Below, one piece after another: positions 55,494 through 63,588 of a stretch of DNA of 64,000 nt. The DNA is from DATCJA01 sp963814955 (GTDB lineage: Bacteria; Acidobacteriota; Vicinamibacteria; Vicinamibacterales; UBA2999), in NCBI GenBank assembly GCA_963814955.1, contig CAWFEX010000008.1, positions 248,001-312,000 on the forward strand, given 5' to 3'. Under the pieces are notes generated by a model, which was not told where the DNA came from, ran no database searches, and worked only from the letters and a program-made list of their open reading frames with translations. The position numbers were made by a program, and so were the translations under genes. Numbering within the stretch: the first letter of the stretch is position 1; every line of letters begins with the position of its first letter.

Positions 55494-56354
55494 GAACTCG
55501 CCGACCTGGACGCGTTCCCGCACCTGTTCCAGCGTCAGTCGGCCGGCGCGAAACGCGCTCAAATCATCGCCCTTGATCCGGATCACCAGCGTCGTCGCAT
55601 CCTGACCACCCGGCATGAACGGATCGCCTGGAGCGTTGTCGCGGGCGGCAACAACCAGCCATTCATTCGCGTCAATGACCAGCGTTCCGCTGTTCTCGAT
55701 CATCGCCTCGATGAGGGACGCCTTGACCTCCTCGGTGTAGGCCTCGCTCGGATCAATCAATGTCGCATCCACGGTGGACGGCTGGGGCTCCTCCTGAGGC
55801 GGCGCGACCGTCGAAACGGCCAACGACGACGCAGCGACCGGCGGGCCGCCCTGCCGGGCCACTCGCTCCGGTGCGCCTGCTGTGGGCGCCATCTGCCGCT
55901 GGACGCGCTGCAGGATTCGATCGAACTCGGCGCGAGCGCGCGGATCCGCAATTGCCTGGACAAACGCCTTCATTGCGGCAAGATCGCGCGCCATCATCGC
56001 TGCACTCTCGTTCATCGTGCGCAGTGACCATGCCAGGCTGCGCCGCAGCGACGGCACCTCGACATCGAAGAACACGCCGTAGCCGTCGAGACGGAAACCG
56101 CGCACCTGCGGCGCGCTCCCCTGCAGAAGCGCATCGTCCGGCATGACCGCCCGAATCTTGCGACGGAGGTTTTCGACACCGAGCTGGACGGCACGCTCGA
56201 GCACCCCCTCCATCATGAAGATCTTCTGGCGCGCCCGCACTTGATCCGTATTAGGAGCCGCCGGCGTCTGTGCCCAAGCGTCACCGATTGCACCCATAAC
56301 GACCGCGAGGCCAACGATCCACACTCGCACCACGGAAATCTCCTTCTTCACCAC
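55491..56354 (-). CDS. Exported hypothetical protein
   Basis: 287 residues. Signal peptide (WIVGLAVVMGAIGDAWAQ). Then helical sequence KIFMMEGVLERAVQLGVENLRRKIRA, a DGYGVFFDVEVPSLRRSLAWSLR strand-rich segment, a Pro-rich linker, and C-terminal EEVKASLIEAMIENSGTLVID. No recognised family. Such proteins often follow an ECF sigma/anti-sigma pair in Acidobacteriota, which is the arrangement here (70 bp after the anti-sigma gene). Role unknown; probably periplasmic. Confidence 0.7.
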   Translation of the reverse strand: MVKKEISVVRVWIVGLAVVMGAIGDAWAQTPAAPNTDQVRARQKIFMMEGVLERAVQLGVENLRRKIRAVMPDDALLQGSAPQVRGFRLDGYGVFFDVEVPSLRRSLAWSLRTMNESAAMMARDLAAMKAFVQAIADPRARAEFDRILQRVQRQMAPTAGAPERVARQGGPPVAASSLAVSTVAPPQEEPQPSTVDATLIDPSEAYTEEVKASLIEAMIENSGTLVIDANEWLVVAARDNAPGDPFMPGGQDATTLVIRIKGDDLSAFRAGRLTLEQVRERVQVGEF

Positions 56355-56426
56355 TAACTACCCAACCACCGAACGACCAGCTACCGCCTACCATCGACTA
56401 CCTACTGCCTAACCACCTACTGCCTA
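56355..56426. repeat. Long degenerate heptamer tract at the anti-sigma stop codon
   Basis: Units such as CTACCGC, CTACCAT, CGACTAC, CTACTGC, CTAACCA, CCTACTG, CCTATCT fill the whole 70-bp gap; CTA at 56424-56426 is the minus-strand stop. Confidence 0.75.
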
Positions 56427-57194
56427 TCTCTGCTGCGATACCCGCATCAGGTAATTCAGCATTTCACGCTGTTCGCGCACCTCGGCGCCGGTCAGCCCTT
56501 CAATCTGGCCGAAGTTGCGCTGAATCTGGGCGAGATCGACACGGCGCTGCGAATCGAAGTCATTGACGAGTTCTGCCGTGCGCAGAGCAAGCAGCCGCTG
56601 CTGGCGCTGTTCACTCTCGTCGATGAGCGCTCGCACCCGGACCATCAACTGCGCGTCCGATCCCTGCACTCCTGAGGAAGGAGCTGAGGCGTTGCCTTCG
56701 CGGTTCACCGTTCGAATCGACGCAATCTCATCCCGCAGCCGGCTTTCGAGTGCCGTCAAGTCCGCAGACGAAACACTTGCCGAATCGATCGCCGGCCCGC
56801 CCGGAGCCGTAACGGCGGCTGGTGTGACAGGGCCAGACGTGCCGCGTACGATGCCCAGCGAAAGCCCGACGCCGAAAACCAGACATGCCGCCGCGAGCTG
56901 TGCCCACCCGGGAAGCGGACGAGCAAACCAGTGCATCCGAGGCCTGTCGACGCCGGATCGGAACCTCGAGGGCTCAACCGCCTCGCGTTGGGTGATGACA
57001 AAACCCAGCTTGGCGTCGGGCGGAGTCCAGGCCGCAAGCTGGACGCGCGCCGATCCGAGCGCCTCCAGTTCAGCCGTGCAGGCCCCACATACGGCAACAT
57101 GCGCCGCGATCACCGCACGCTCGACGGCTTCGCACTCGTCGTAGAGATAGCCAACGAGCGCGGCGTTGTCTCCGCACTGGAATGTCTCACTCAT
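56424..57194 (-). CDS. Transmembrane anti-sigma factor with zinc-finger (zf-HC2) domain
   Basis: 256 residues. N-terminal anti-sigma ZAS-type domain with His32-Cys36-Cys39 (AAHVAVCGACTAELEAL). One membrane helix near 100-120 (GWAQLAAACLVFGVGLSLGI). The periplasmic part is helical with a Pro/Ser-rich linker and RVRALIDESEQRQQRLLALRTAELV. It should hold the ECF sigma factor at the membrane until a signal. The ATG at 57194 has GAGGG ahead. Gap to the sigma gene: 22 bp, same strand. Confidence 0.88.
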   Translation of the reverse strand: MSETFQCGDNAALVGYLYDECEAVERAVIAAHVAVCGACTAELEALGSARVQLAAWTPPDAKLGFVITQREAVEPSRFRSGVDRPRMHWFARPLPGWAQLAAACLVFGVGLSLGIVRGTSGPVTPAAVTAPGGPAIDSASVSSADLTALESRLRDEIASIRTVNREGNASAPSSGVQGSDAQLMVRVRALIDESEQRQQRLLALRTAELVNDFDSQRRVDLAQIQRNFGQIEGLTGAEVREQREMLNYLMRVSQQR

Positions 57195-57216
57195 GCGCGT
57201 TTCACCCTCTACTGAC

Positions 57217-57840
57217 TCAACGTTTCTCACGCTCGGGGTGACCCTGAGCATGTCGAAGGGTCACCATTTGCGGCGCCATCTGGCCGCTCTTCTCGAGATT
57301 TCGTCTCAGCACGGAAAGACCCTGATAGAGCCGTGTCTTCACCGTGCTGAGCGGACAACCCTGCAGATCTGCGATTTCCTGAAACGTCATGCCGTGGTAC
57401 TCCTTCAGGATGATCGCGGTGCGTTGCTCCTCCGGCAGCAGGCTCATCGCCTGCGCTACCGCCTCGCTGAGCTCTTTTCTCGACGCGAGATCCTCGACCG
57501 TCTCAACGGGCCCTCGCTCGGTCGCCAGCTCGACCGGATCGACGCCCTCCGGCAACTCGACGAGGGGCGAACGGCGCCGGCGGCGAATCCAGTCGCGGCA
57601 CAGGTTCAGGGCAATTCGATACAGCCATGACGAAAACTTCGCCTGTCCTTTGAATCCTGGCAGCGCCCGGAAGGCCCGAAGAAACGTCTCCTGGACGACG
57701 TCACGCGCGTCCTCTTCTCGCCCGATGACCCGATACGCGAGGGCATAAATCGGCCGTTCCCATCGAAGGATGAGCTGATTGAAACTCTCCAAATCGCCGC
57801 CCCTCGAGCGAGCGACGAGATCCTCGTCGGTCCAGGTCAT
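57217..57840 (-). CDS. ECF-type RNA polymerase sigma factor
   Basis: 207 residues. Sigma region 2 (FNQLILRWERPIYALAYRVIGREEDARDVVQETFLRAFRALPGF, WLYRIALNLCRDWIRRRRR) and region 4 (LLPEEQRTAIILKEYHGMTFQEIADLQGCPLSTVKTRLYQGL) are complete. The last residues (VTLRHAQGHPEREKR) come from a palindrome at 57237-57265, not from the family. ATG 57840 is used; a TTG one codon earlier is in frame. Paired with the anti-sigma gene next to it, it probably controls the envelope genes downstream. Confidence 0.92.
   Translation of the reverse strand: MTWTDEDLVARSRGGDLESFNQLILRWERPIYALAYRVIGREEDARDVVQETFLRAFRALPGFKGQAKFSSWLYRIALNLCRDWIRRRRRSPLVELPEGVDPVELATERGPVETVEDLASRKELSEAVAQAMSLLPEEQRTAIILKEYHGMTFQEIADLQGCPLSTVKTRLYQGLSVLRRNLEKSGQMAPQMVTLRHAQGHPEREKR
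57237..57265. repeat. Palindrome encoding the sigma factor C-terminus
   Basis: GGTGACCC...GGGTCACC, with the CCCTGAGC..GTCGAAGGG centre shared with the hslU insert. Confidence 0.75.
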
Positions 57841-57979
57841 CAACGGCGCCCTTGATCGCGACCAGTAAATAAGACGGCGGTCACGTCGTAGTGGCTTTCC
57901 CTGTCGATCATACGCCTCAAGTGCTTACACCCGAGTTCTTTAGGCGGATCTTCCCAAAGGCGTTAGAATAGCGACCGCC

Positions 57980-58576
57980 GTGGCACTGAATCTGCCCACA
58001 GACGAAGTCTTCCTCACAACTGAAGAGGTCCTCGCCTACCTTCAGGTAAACCTGCGGACGGTGTATCGACTTATCAAGGCGGGAAAGATTCCCGCCGTAC
58101 GGGTAGGCCGGCAATGGCGGTTCCGCAAGCGCGACATCGATGCATGGCTCGATAGTCAGCGGACGCAGGGCGGGGGGACGACCCCGGCAGCCCTCGGGCG
58201 ACACGGCCGTGCGCGCGTACTCGTGGTCGACGACGAAGCAAGCATCCGCGACCTGCTTGCGAAGACGCTGGCCCTGGCGGAATACGACGTCGAGACGGCC
58301 GCGGACGCAACGACGGCACTCAATCGCGTGCGCGCGTCCGAGTACGACCTGCTCATCGCCGATTTGCGGATGCCCGGAATGGACGGACTCACACTGGTCA
58401 GGCAGGTGAAGGGCATACGCGCCGAACTTCCCGTGATCATCATCACTGGTTTCTCGAGTGAGACGAGCGCGATAGAAGCCGTCAATCTTGGCGTGGCTGG
58501 TTACCTGAGGAAACCGTTCCGTGTTCCAGAGGTTCTGGCCGCCGCCGCGAAAGCGCTTGGAGCTCCCGCCGCCTGA
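57980..58576 (+). CDS. Excisionase/MerR-type HTH fused to a response-regulator receiver domain
   Basis: 198 residues. N-terminal HTH of the excisionase (HTH_17) type: FLTTEEVLAYLQVNLRTVYRLIKAGKIPAVRVGRQWRFRKRDIDAWL (residues 11-57). A receiver domain follows: acidic pair DDE at 84-86, phosphoacceptor Asp128 in LLIADLRMPG and Lys in YLRKPFRVPE. The order (DNA-binding first) is the reverse of usual response regulators. No adjacent kinase; a PAS histidine kinase is encoded 2.4 kb downstream on the same strand. GTG start; a possible -10 (TAGAAT, 57964-57969) lies only 11 bp upstream, so the transcript may be nearly leaderless. Confidence 0.85.
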   Translation: MALNLPTDEVFLTTEEVLAYLQVNLRTVYRLIKAGKIPAVRVGRQWRFRKRDIDAWLDSQRTQGGGTTPAALGRHGRARVLVVDDEASIRDLLAKTLALAEYDVETAADATTALNRVRASEYDLLIADLRMPGMDGLTLVRQVKGIRAELPVIIITGFSSETSAIEAVNLGVAGYLRKPFRVPEVLAAAAKALGAPAA

Positions 58577-58641
58577 ACGGTGTCGCATAAGGCAAACCGC
58601 GCGCGCGCGGTCATTTCTGGCTGATTCGTTCAGCTGTTCGA

Positions 58642-60726
58642 TTGATCCAGCTTTCTGAGCTTACGAAGTCGTTCGGCGACCGTGTCCTGCTCGATCGTGT
58701 CACATGGCAGATCGGAGACGGGGATCGTGTCGGCCTTTGTGGCCCGAATGGCTCCGGTAAAACCACATTGCTCAAGATGCTGGCCCGCTTCGAGGAACCC
58801 GACGCGGGTGCCATCGTCAGGCCGGCAAATCTCACGATCGGCTATCTCCCGCAGGACGGTCTCACCCATTCGGGCCGGACCGTGTTCGAGGAAGCGGCCA
58901 GCGCGTTTCAGCCTCTCCTCGACCTCAAGACCGAGATGCACCACATCGAGGATCGATTGGGCGACGCATCGGTGGCGTCCACCGATCACGATGCGATGCT
59001 GGCGCGGTACAGCGATTTGCAGGACCAGTTCAGGCTCGCTGACGGCTACAACATGGACCTCCGAATCGCAACCGTGCTGCGCGGGCTCGGGTTCGACCAG
59101 GACGATGCCCAGCGACGAACGGAGACGTTTTCCGGCGGCTGGCAGATGCGAATTGCGCTCGCCAAACTGCTGCTCGGCCGGCCGAACCTCCTCCTCCTCG
59201 ACGAACCCACGAACCATCTCGATCTCGAAGCCCGGAACTGGCTCGAAGAGTATCTGGCCTCCTATCCCTACGCGGTCATCCTCGTGTCGCACGACCGCTA
59301 TTTCCTTGACGCCGTCGTCACACGCATCACGGACATCAACCTGCGCACGCTCACGGACTACGTCGGCAACTACAGCAAGTACGTCGAGCAGCGCGACAAC
59401 ATGCTCGAGCGGCTCCGCCAGGCCAAACGGGAACAGGACGAGGAAGTCGCCCGCGTCAAATTGTTCATCGATCGCTTCAGATACCAGGCAACCAAAGCTG
59501 CGCAGGTGCAGAGCCGAATCAAGCTCCTCGAAAAGGTGGTGCCAATCGAGGTTCCGCCCGAGCGAAAGCGGATCCACTTCAAGTTCCCTCCCTGCGCGAA
59601 GAGCGGCCGCACCGTTCTGGAGATCAAGCACGCACGGAAGGCGTACGGGGAACTCGTGGTCTTCCGCGATCTGACACTCCACATCGAGCGCGGCGATCGC
59701 ATCGCGCTCGTCGGTCCGAACGGCGCCGGCAAGTCGACATTGATGCGACTGCTGTCGGGCGAAGAGGTACCGAGCGCGGGAACGTGCACCATTGGTCACC
59801 AGGTGGTGACGGAGTACTTCGCTCAGGACGAAGCGACGCGTCTCGATCCGGCGCTGACGGTCTACGAAACGCTGGCGGCCGGTTCGCCGCACAACATGGT
59901 GCCCGCCATTCGAAACATCCTCGGTGGCTTTCTGTTTTCAGGCGACGACATCTACAAAAAGGTCGCCGTGCTGTCGGGCGGCGAGCGGACGCGTCTGGCG
60001 GTTGCGCGGATGCTGCTACGGCCCTCCAACACGCTGCTGCTCGATGAGCCGACCAACCACCTCGACCTGGATTCGAAGGACGTTCTCCTCGACGCGCTCG
60101 AGGACTACGGCGGGACGATGATCTTCGTATCGCACGACCGCTACTTCGTGGAGAAGCTAGCGACGAAGATCATCGAGATCGGTCACGGGGAGGCAATCGT
60201 GTATCCCGGTACCTACGCCGAGTTCCTGTGGCACAAGGCTTCGGGATCCGGAGTTCGGGAACCGGGATCCGGGGCTCGGCAATCCGGACCTGCACGTGTG
60301 CAGGTGCGAATGCCGGATGCCGGACAGCAACCGGCGGCGAAGGCCAGGAATACCGGAACCAAGAACCTTGGAACCAGGAACTCCGGCACCAAGACCGCCG
60401 GACTCCGGATCGCGAATCCCGAATCCCGTCAACCGGCATCCCCTCTCTCGACGTCCCGTGAGGAGCGCAAGCGTCTCGAGGCGGCGCGCCGCGAGAAACA
60501 GCGCGCCCTCGACGCTTTACGCAAGCGGATAGCTGATCTGGAGTCGCGGATTGCCGATCGCGAGGCTCAGGTCAAAGAGATCGAAGCCGCCATGAGCGCT
60601 GCCGATTTCTATGAGGATCGGGCGGCTGCCACCGCGCTCATCAACCGCCATCAGGCGTTGATGTGGGAGGTCGGCGATCTGATGGCGCAATGGGAGGCGT
60701 TGCACGAGCACGCATCCGAATCGTAA
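58642..60726 (+). CDS. ABC-F family ATPase (Uup/EttA-like) with a heptamer-repeat linker
   Basis: 694 residues. Two ABC modules: Walker A GPNGSGKT (34-41) and GPNGAGKST; signature FSGGWQMRIALAKLLL and LSGGERTRLAVARMLL; Walker B LLLLDEPTNHLDLEA and LLLDEPTNHLDLDS. ABC-F proteins act on ribosomes (translation factors, antibiotic protection) and have no membrane part. After the second module a 72-residue insert (nt about 60236-60455) is a period-7 repeat, then a C-terminal coiled coil (REERKRLEAARREKQRALDAL...) as in Uup. TTG start with no clear ribosome site. Confidence 0.88.
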   Translation: MIQLSELTKSFGDRVLLDRVTWQIGDGDRVGLCGPNGSGKTTLLKMLARFEEPDAGAIVRPANLTIGYLPQDGLTHSGRTVFEEAASAFQPLLDLKTEMHHIEDRLGDASVASTDHDAMLARYSDLQDQFRLADGYNMDLRIATVLRGLGFDQDDAQRRTETFSGGWQMRIALAKLLLGRPNLLLLDEPTNHLDLEARNWLEEYLASYPYAVILVSHDRYFLDAVVTRITDINLRTLTDYVGNYSKYVEQRDNMLERLRQAKREQDEEVARVKLFIDRFRYQATKAAQVQSRIKLLEKVVPIEVPPERKRIHFKFPPCAKSGRTVLEIKHARKAYGELVVFRDLTLHIERGDRIALVGPNGAGKSTLMRLLSGEEVPSAGTCTIGHQVVTEYFAQDEATRLDPALTVYETLAAGSPHNMVPAIRNILGGFLFSGDDIYKKVAVLSGGERTRLAVARMLLRPSNTLLLDEPTNHLDLDSKDVLLDALEDYGGTMIFVSHDRYFVEKLATKIIEIGHGEAIVYPGTYAEFLWHKASGSGVREPGSGARQSGPARVQVRMPDAGQQPAAKARNTGTKNLGTRNSGTKTAGLRIANPESRQPASPLSTSREERKRLEAARREKQRALDALRKRIADLESRIADREAQVKEIEAAMSAADFYEDRAAATALINRHQALMWEVGDLMAQWEALHEHASES
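60236..60455. repeat. Heptamer-repeat expansion inside the ABC-F coding sequence
   Basis: Units such as TTCGGGA, TCCGGAG, TTCGGGA, ACCGGGA, TCCGGGG, and later AACCAGG, AACTCCG, GAATCCC, GAATCCC. The frame stays open because every unit type lacks stop codons in the used frames. Confidence 0.75.
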
Positions 60727-60956
60727 GTCCCGGCATCCGCCTCCCACCAAAATTGCGTTAGACTTACAATCCTGTAATCGAAAATCCCCAGCTGAAACCC
60801 GTAAGACGTGGATTATGAGGGAATTGCAGGGCTTCCTGACCTCTGTACTCCGGGCACATCCTTTGCCACCTCGACCATTTCGTCCGAAGTCCCCCCGACG
60901 CATGTTGCGTTCTGGTGCGGCCCGGCGAAGGTCATCGCTCCGTGGAGCACAGTTCA
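60727..60956. other. Spacer before the PAS histidine kinase
   Basis: About 230 bp. An AT-richer region at 60755-60790 (TTAGACTTACAATCCTGTAA) could hold the promoter of the kinase operon. No gene seen. Confidence 0.35.
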
Positions 60957-62141
60957 ATGACTAAACCGCGGCACGGTCCGGAACGCCTGACGTCTGTCGT
61001 CCGGGCGCGACGGATGGCGGAGACCGACGGTCCAGACAGTATCGCTGCGAAAGGCGCGGCCGAAATAGATGACATGTTCCTCCGGCACATGGTTGCCGGC
61101 ATGCGAAATGGCGTGCTCGCGCTTACGCGGGACGGCAAGCTGGCGCTGATCAACCGCGAGGCGTACAACATTTTCGACATCGCGCCCCAGGATGACGATC
61201 TCGGCCGACCCATCGCGGAAGTACTGCAGGCGCACGCCGAAGTGGTGCGCGTGCTGAACACTGTGTTCGACGTGCACCTTCTCGCCAACCGTGCCGAGCT
61301 CCGGCTGCGGCCGTCAGGGAAGGTAATTGGCTACACGCTGGCGCGCGTGCAGGACGAGGGCGGGCGTGTGATCGGGGCGTCGATGTTCTTCAAGGACCTG
61401 ACGCGCGTCGAGCAGCTCGAGGAACGTGAACGGCTCCGCGACCGACTGGCGGCCGTGGGCGAGATGGCGGCCGCCATTGCGCACGAAGTGAAGAACCCGC
61501 TTGCCGGCATCGAAGTGATGGCGGGGCTTCTCCGGCGCAAGATCAGCGCTGCCCCGGAGGCGCAGAAGGTACTGACCGACATCATCAACGAAGCCAAGAT
61601 GGCCAACAAGATTGTCCAGGAGGTGCTCGAATTCGTCCGCCCGATCCGGCTCCAGGTCGATCGTACGGCCGTGGCCGACGCCGTGCAGTCGGCGATACAG
61701 CTCGCAGACACGAAGGTCCCGCGCGGCGCCATCAGCGTCGACATTTGCGTCCCGAACGAGCTGCCGTTGATTCACGGCGACAAGCATCAGTTGACCCAGT
61801 TGTTCACGAACCTGCTCACGAATGCGTACGAAGCGATGGATGGCCGCGGGCACGTCACGATAACCGCAAGCCCGACACGCATTGTCGACGGCGACGCGGG
61901 CCGCGAGGGCGTGCTCGTCGAATTGACCGACGAAGGTCCGGGCATGGCGCCGGAAATCGCCGATCGGGTATTCAGTCCGTTTTTCACCACCAAGCCGCAG
62001 GGATCCGGCCTCGGGCTCGCCATCGTTCGCAAGATTGTCGATGCGCATGATGGGAGCATCGACCTTCAGACCGCGCCCGGGCAGGGAACGAAGATCCGCG
62101 TCATGCTGCCTATGAAGGTCGCGGACGAATTCGTAAATTGA
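60957..62141 (+). CDS. Soluble PAS-domain histidine kinase
   Basis: 394 residues, no membrane helix. PAS domain (GVLALTRDGKLALINREAYNIFDI through RVIGASMFFKDLTRVEQ), HisKA H-box AAAIAHEVKNPLAGIEV (His about residue 178), and ATPase boxes LFTNLLTNAYEAM, DEGPGMAPEIADRVF, GSGLGLAIVRKIV. NtrB-like outline. ATG 60957 is chosen since GGAG precedes it; an in-frame ATG lies 14 codons upstream. Its partner is the NtrC-type regulator gene that starts 15 bp after its stop. Confidence 0.92.
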   Translation: MTKPRHGPERLTSVVRARRMAETDGPDSIAAKGAAEIDDMFLRHMVAGMRNGVLALTRDGKLALINREAYNIFDIAPQDDDLGRPIAEVLQAHAEVVRVLNTVFDVHLLANRAELRLRPSGKVIGYTLARVQDEGGRVIGASMFFKDLTRVEQLEERERLRDRLAAVGEMAAAIAHEVKNPLAGIEVMAGLLRRKISAAPEAQKVLTDIINEAKMANKIVQEVLEFVRPIRLQVDRTAVADAVQSAIQLADTKVPRGAISVDICVPNELPLIHGDKHQLTQLFTNLLTNAYEAMDGRGHVTITASPTRIVDGDAGREGVLVELTDEGPGMAPEIADRVFSPFFTTKPQGSGLGLAIVRKIVDAHDGSIDLQTAPGQGTKIRVMLPMKVADEFVN

Positions 62142-62156
62142 CACTGTTGAGGACAT

Positions 62157-63587
62157 ATGGGCCGGATTCTCATTGCTGACGATCACGACTCCCTTCGCCG
62201 CGGAGTGGCGCAGGCGCTGGCAGAGGCAGGACACGACGTCGAAGAGGCACCCAACGGAAACGCCGCCATCGAAAAGCTGCACGAGGGTTTCTTCGATGTC
62301 GTCGTGAGTGACCTCAAGATGGGAGGCAGCAGCGGCCTCGACGTCCTCAAGACCGCCAAGACCCTGCATCCGTCGTGCGGCGTCATCCTCATGACCGCGT
62401 TCGGCTCGGTCTCAACGGCCGTCGAAGCCATGAAAGCGGGCGCCTTCGATTACGTCCAGAAGCCGTTCGAAGTCGAGGAGATGGAGGTCAAGATCGAAAA
62501 GGCGCTCGAGATGCGCCGGATGCAGCATCAGATCGATTACCTCCGGCACGCCCAGGGAGATATTTACGACTTCGATCGCATCATCGGGTCGAGTGGCGCC
62601 CTCGACAAGGTCCTCAGCGTCGTCCGCAAGGTGGCCAGGAGCAACACGACCGTGCTGGTTCGCGGCGAGACCGGGACCGGCAAGGAACTGATCGCGGGAG
62701 CGATCCATCACAACTCGCATCGGGCCGCGCGCAACTTCATCAAGGTCAACTGCGCCGCCCTGCAGGAGAATCTGCTCGAGTCGGAGCTGTTCGGTCACGA
62801 GAAAGGCGCGTTCACCGGCGCCGACAAACAGCGGATCGGCCGCTTCGAGCAGGCCGACGGCGGCACGCTCTTCCTCGACGAAATCGGCGACATGAGCGCA
62901 AATACGCAGGCGAAGATCCTGCGCGTGCTTCAGGAGCACGAGTTCGAACGGCTGGGCGGTACCCGCACGATCAAGGTCGACGTGCGGCTCATTGCGGCCA
63001 CCAACCGCGACCTGACATCGATGGTGGAATCCGCCTCGTTTCGCGAAGACCTCTATTACCGCCTCAACGTCGTCACGATCGAAATGCCGCCGCTGCGCGA
63101 ACGCAAAGACGACGTCGCCGCGCTCGCCAATTTCTTCATCCGGCGGTTCTCCGGGGAATTGAAGAAGAAGATCGATGGTCTCGAGTCCGAGGCGCTGAAG
63201 CTGCTCATGCGATATCACTGGCCCGGCAACATCCGCGAGCTGGAAAACGCGGTGGAGCGAGCGATGCTGCTCGCCGAAGGGCCGCAGATTGCCGTAGAGG
63301 ACCTGCGGCTCGGCGATACTGGCAGCTTCAGCTCACCACGCGAGGCGGCTTCGATCATCAAGATTCCGCCAACGGGCATTCCCCTCGAGGATATCGAGCG
63401 GCTTGCGGTTGTCGAGGCGCTCAAGATGTCGAACTGGGTGCAGAAGGACGCCGCGGAGCTGCTGTCAATCAGCCCCCGCGTGATGAACTACAAGATCAAA
63501 GTGCTGGGCATCGAGTTTCCGCGCGGGCGGCGGGCCGCCGCTCATCAGGACGAGATACGTAATGCGCAGGCAACCGTGGCCGTATAA
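62157..63587 (+). CDS. Sigma-54-dependent response regulator (NtrC family)
   Basis: 476 residues. Receiver domain with Asp52 (VVVSDLKM) and Lys in YVQKPFE; AAA+ domain with Walker A RGETGTGKE, GAFTGA and TLFLDEIGDM; C-terminal Fis-type HTH with QKDAAELLSISPRVMNYKI. Paired with the PAS kinase directly upstream. The third sigma-54 activator in the window. Confidence 0.94.
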   Translation: MGRILIADDHDSLRRGVAQALAEAGHDVEEAPNGNAAIEKLHEGFFDVVVSDLKMGGSSGLDVLKTAKTLHPSCGVILMTAFGSVSTAVEAMKAGAFDYVQKPFEVEEMEVKIEKALEMRRMQHQIDYLRHAQGDIYDFDRIIGSSGALDKVLSVVRKVARSNTTVLVRGETGTGKELIAGAIHHNSHRAARNFIKVNCAALQENLLESELFGHEKGAFTGADKQRIGRFEQADGGTLFLDEIGDMSANTQAKILRVLQEHEFERLGGTRTIKVDVRLIAATNRDLTSMVESASFREDLYYRLNVVTIEMPPLRERKDDVAALANFFIRRFSGELKKKIDGLESEALKLLMRYHWPGNIRELENAVERAMLLAEGPQIAVEDLRLGDTGSFSSPREAASIIKIPPTGIPLEDIERLAVVEALKMSNWVQKDAAELLSISPRVMNYKIKVLGIEFPRGRRAAAHQDEIRNAQATVAV

Positions 63588-63588
63588 G

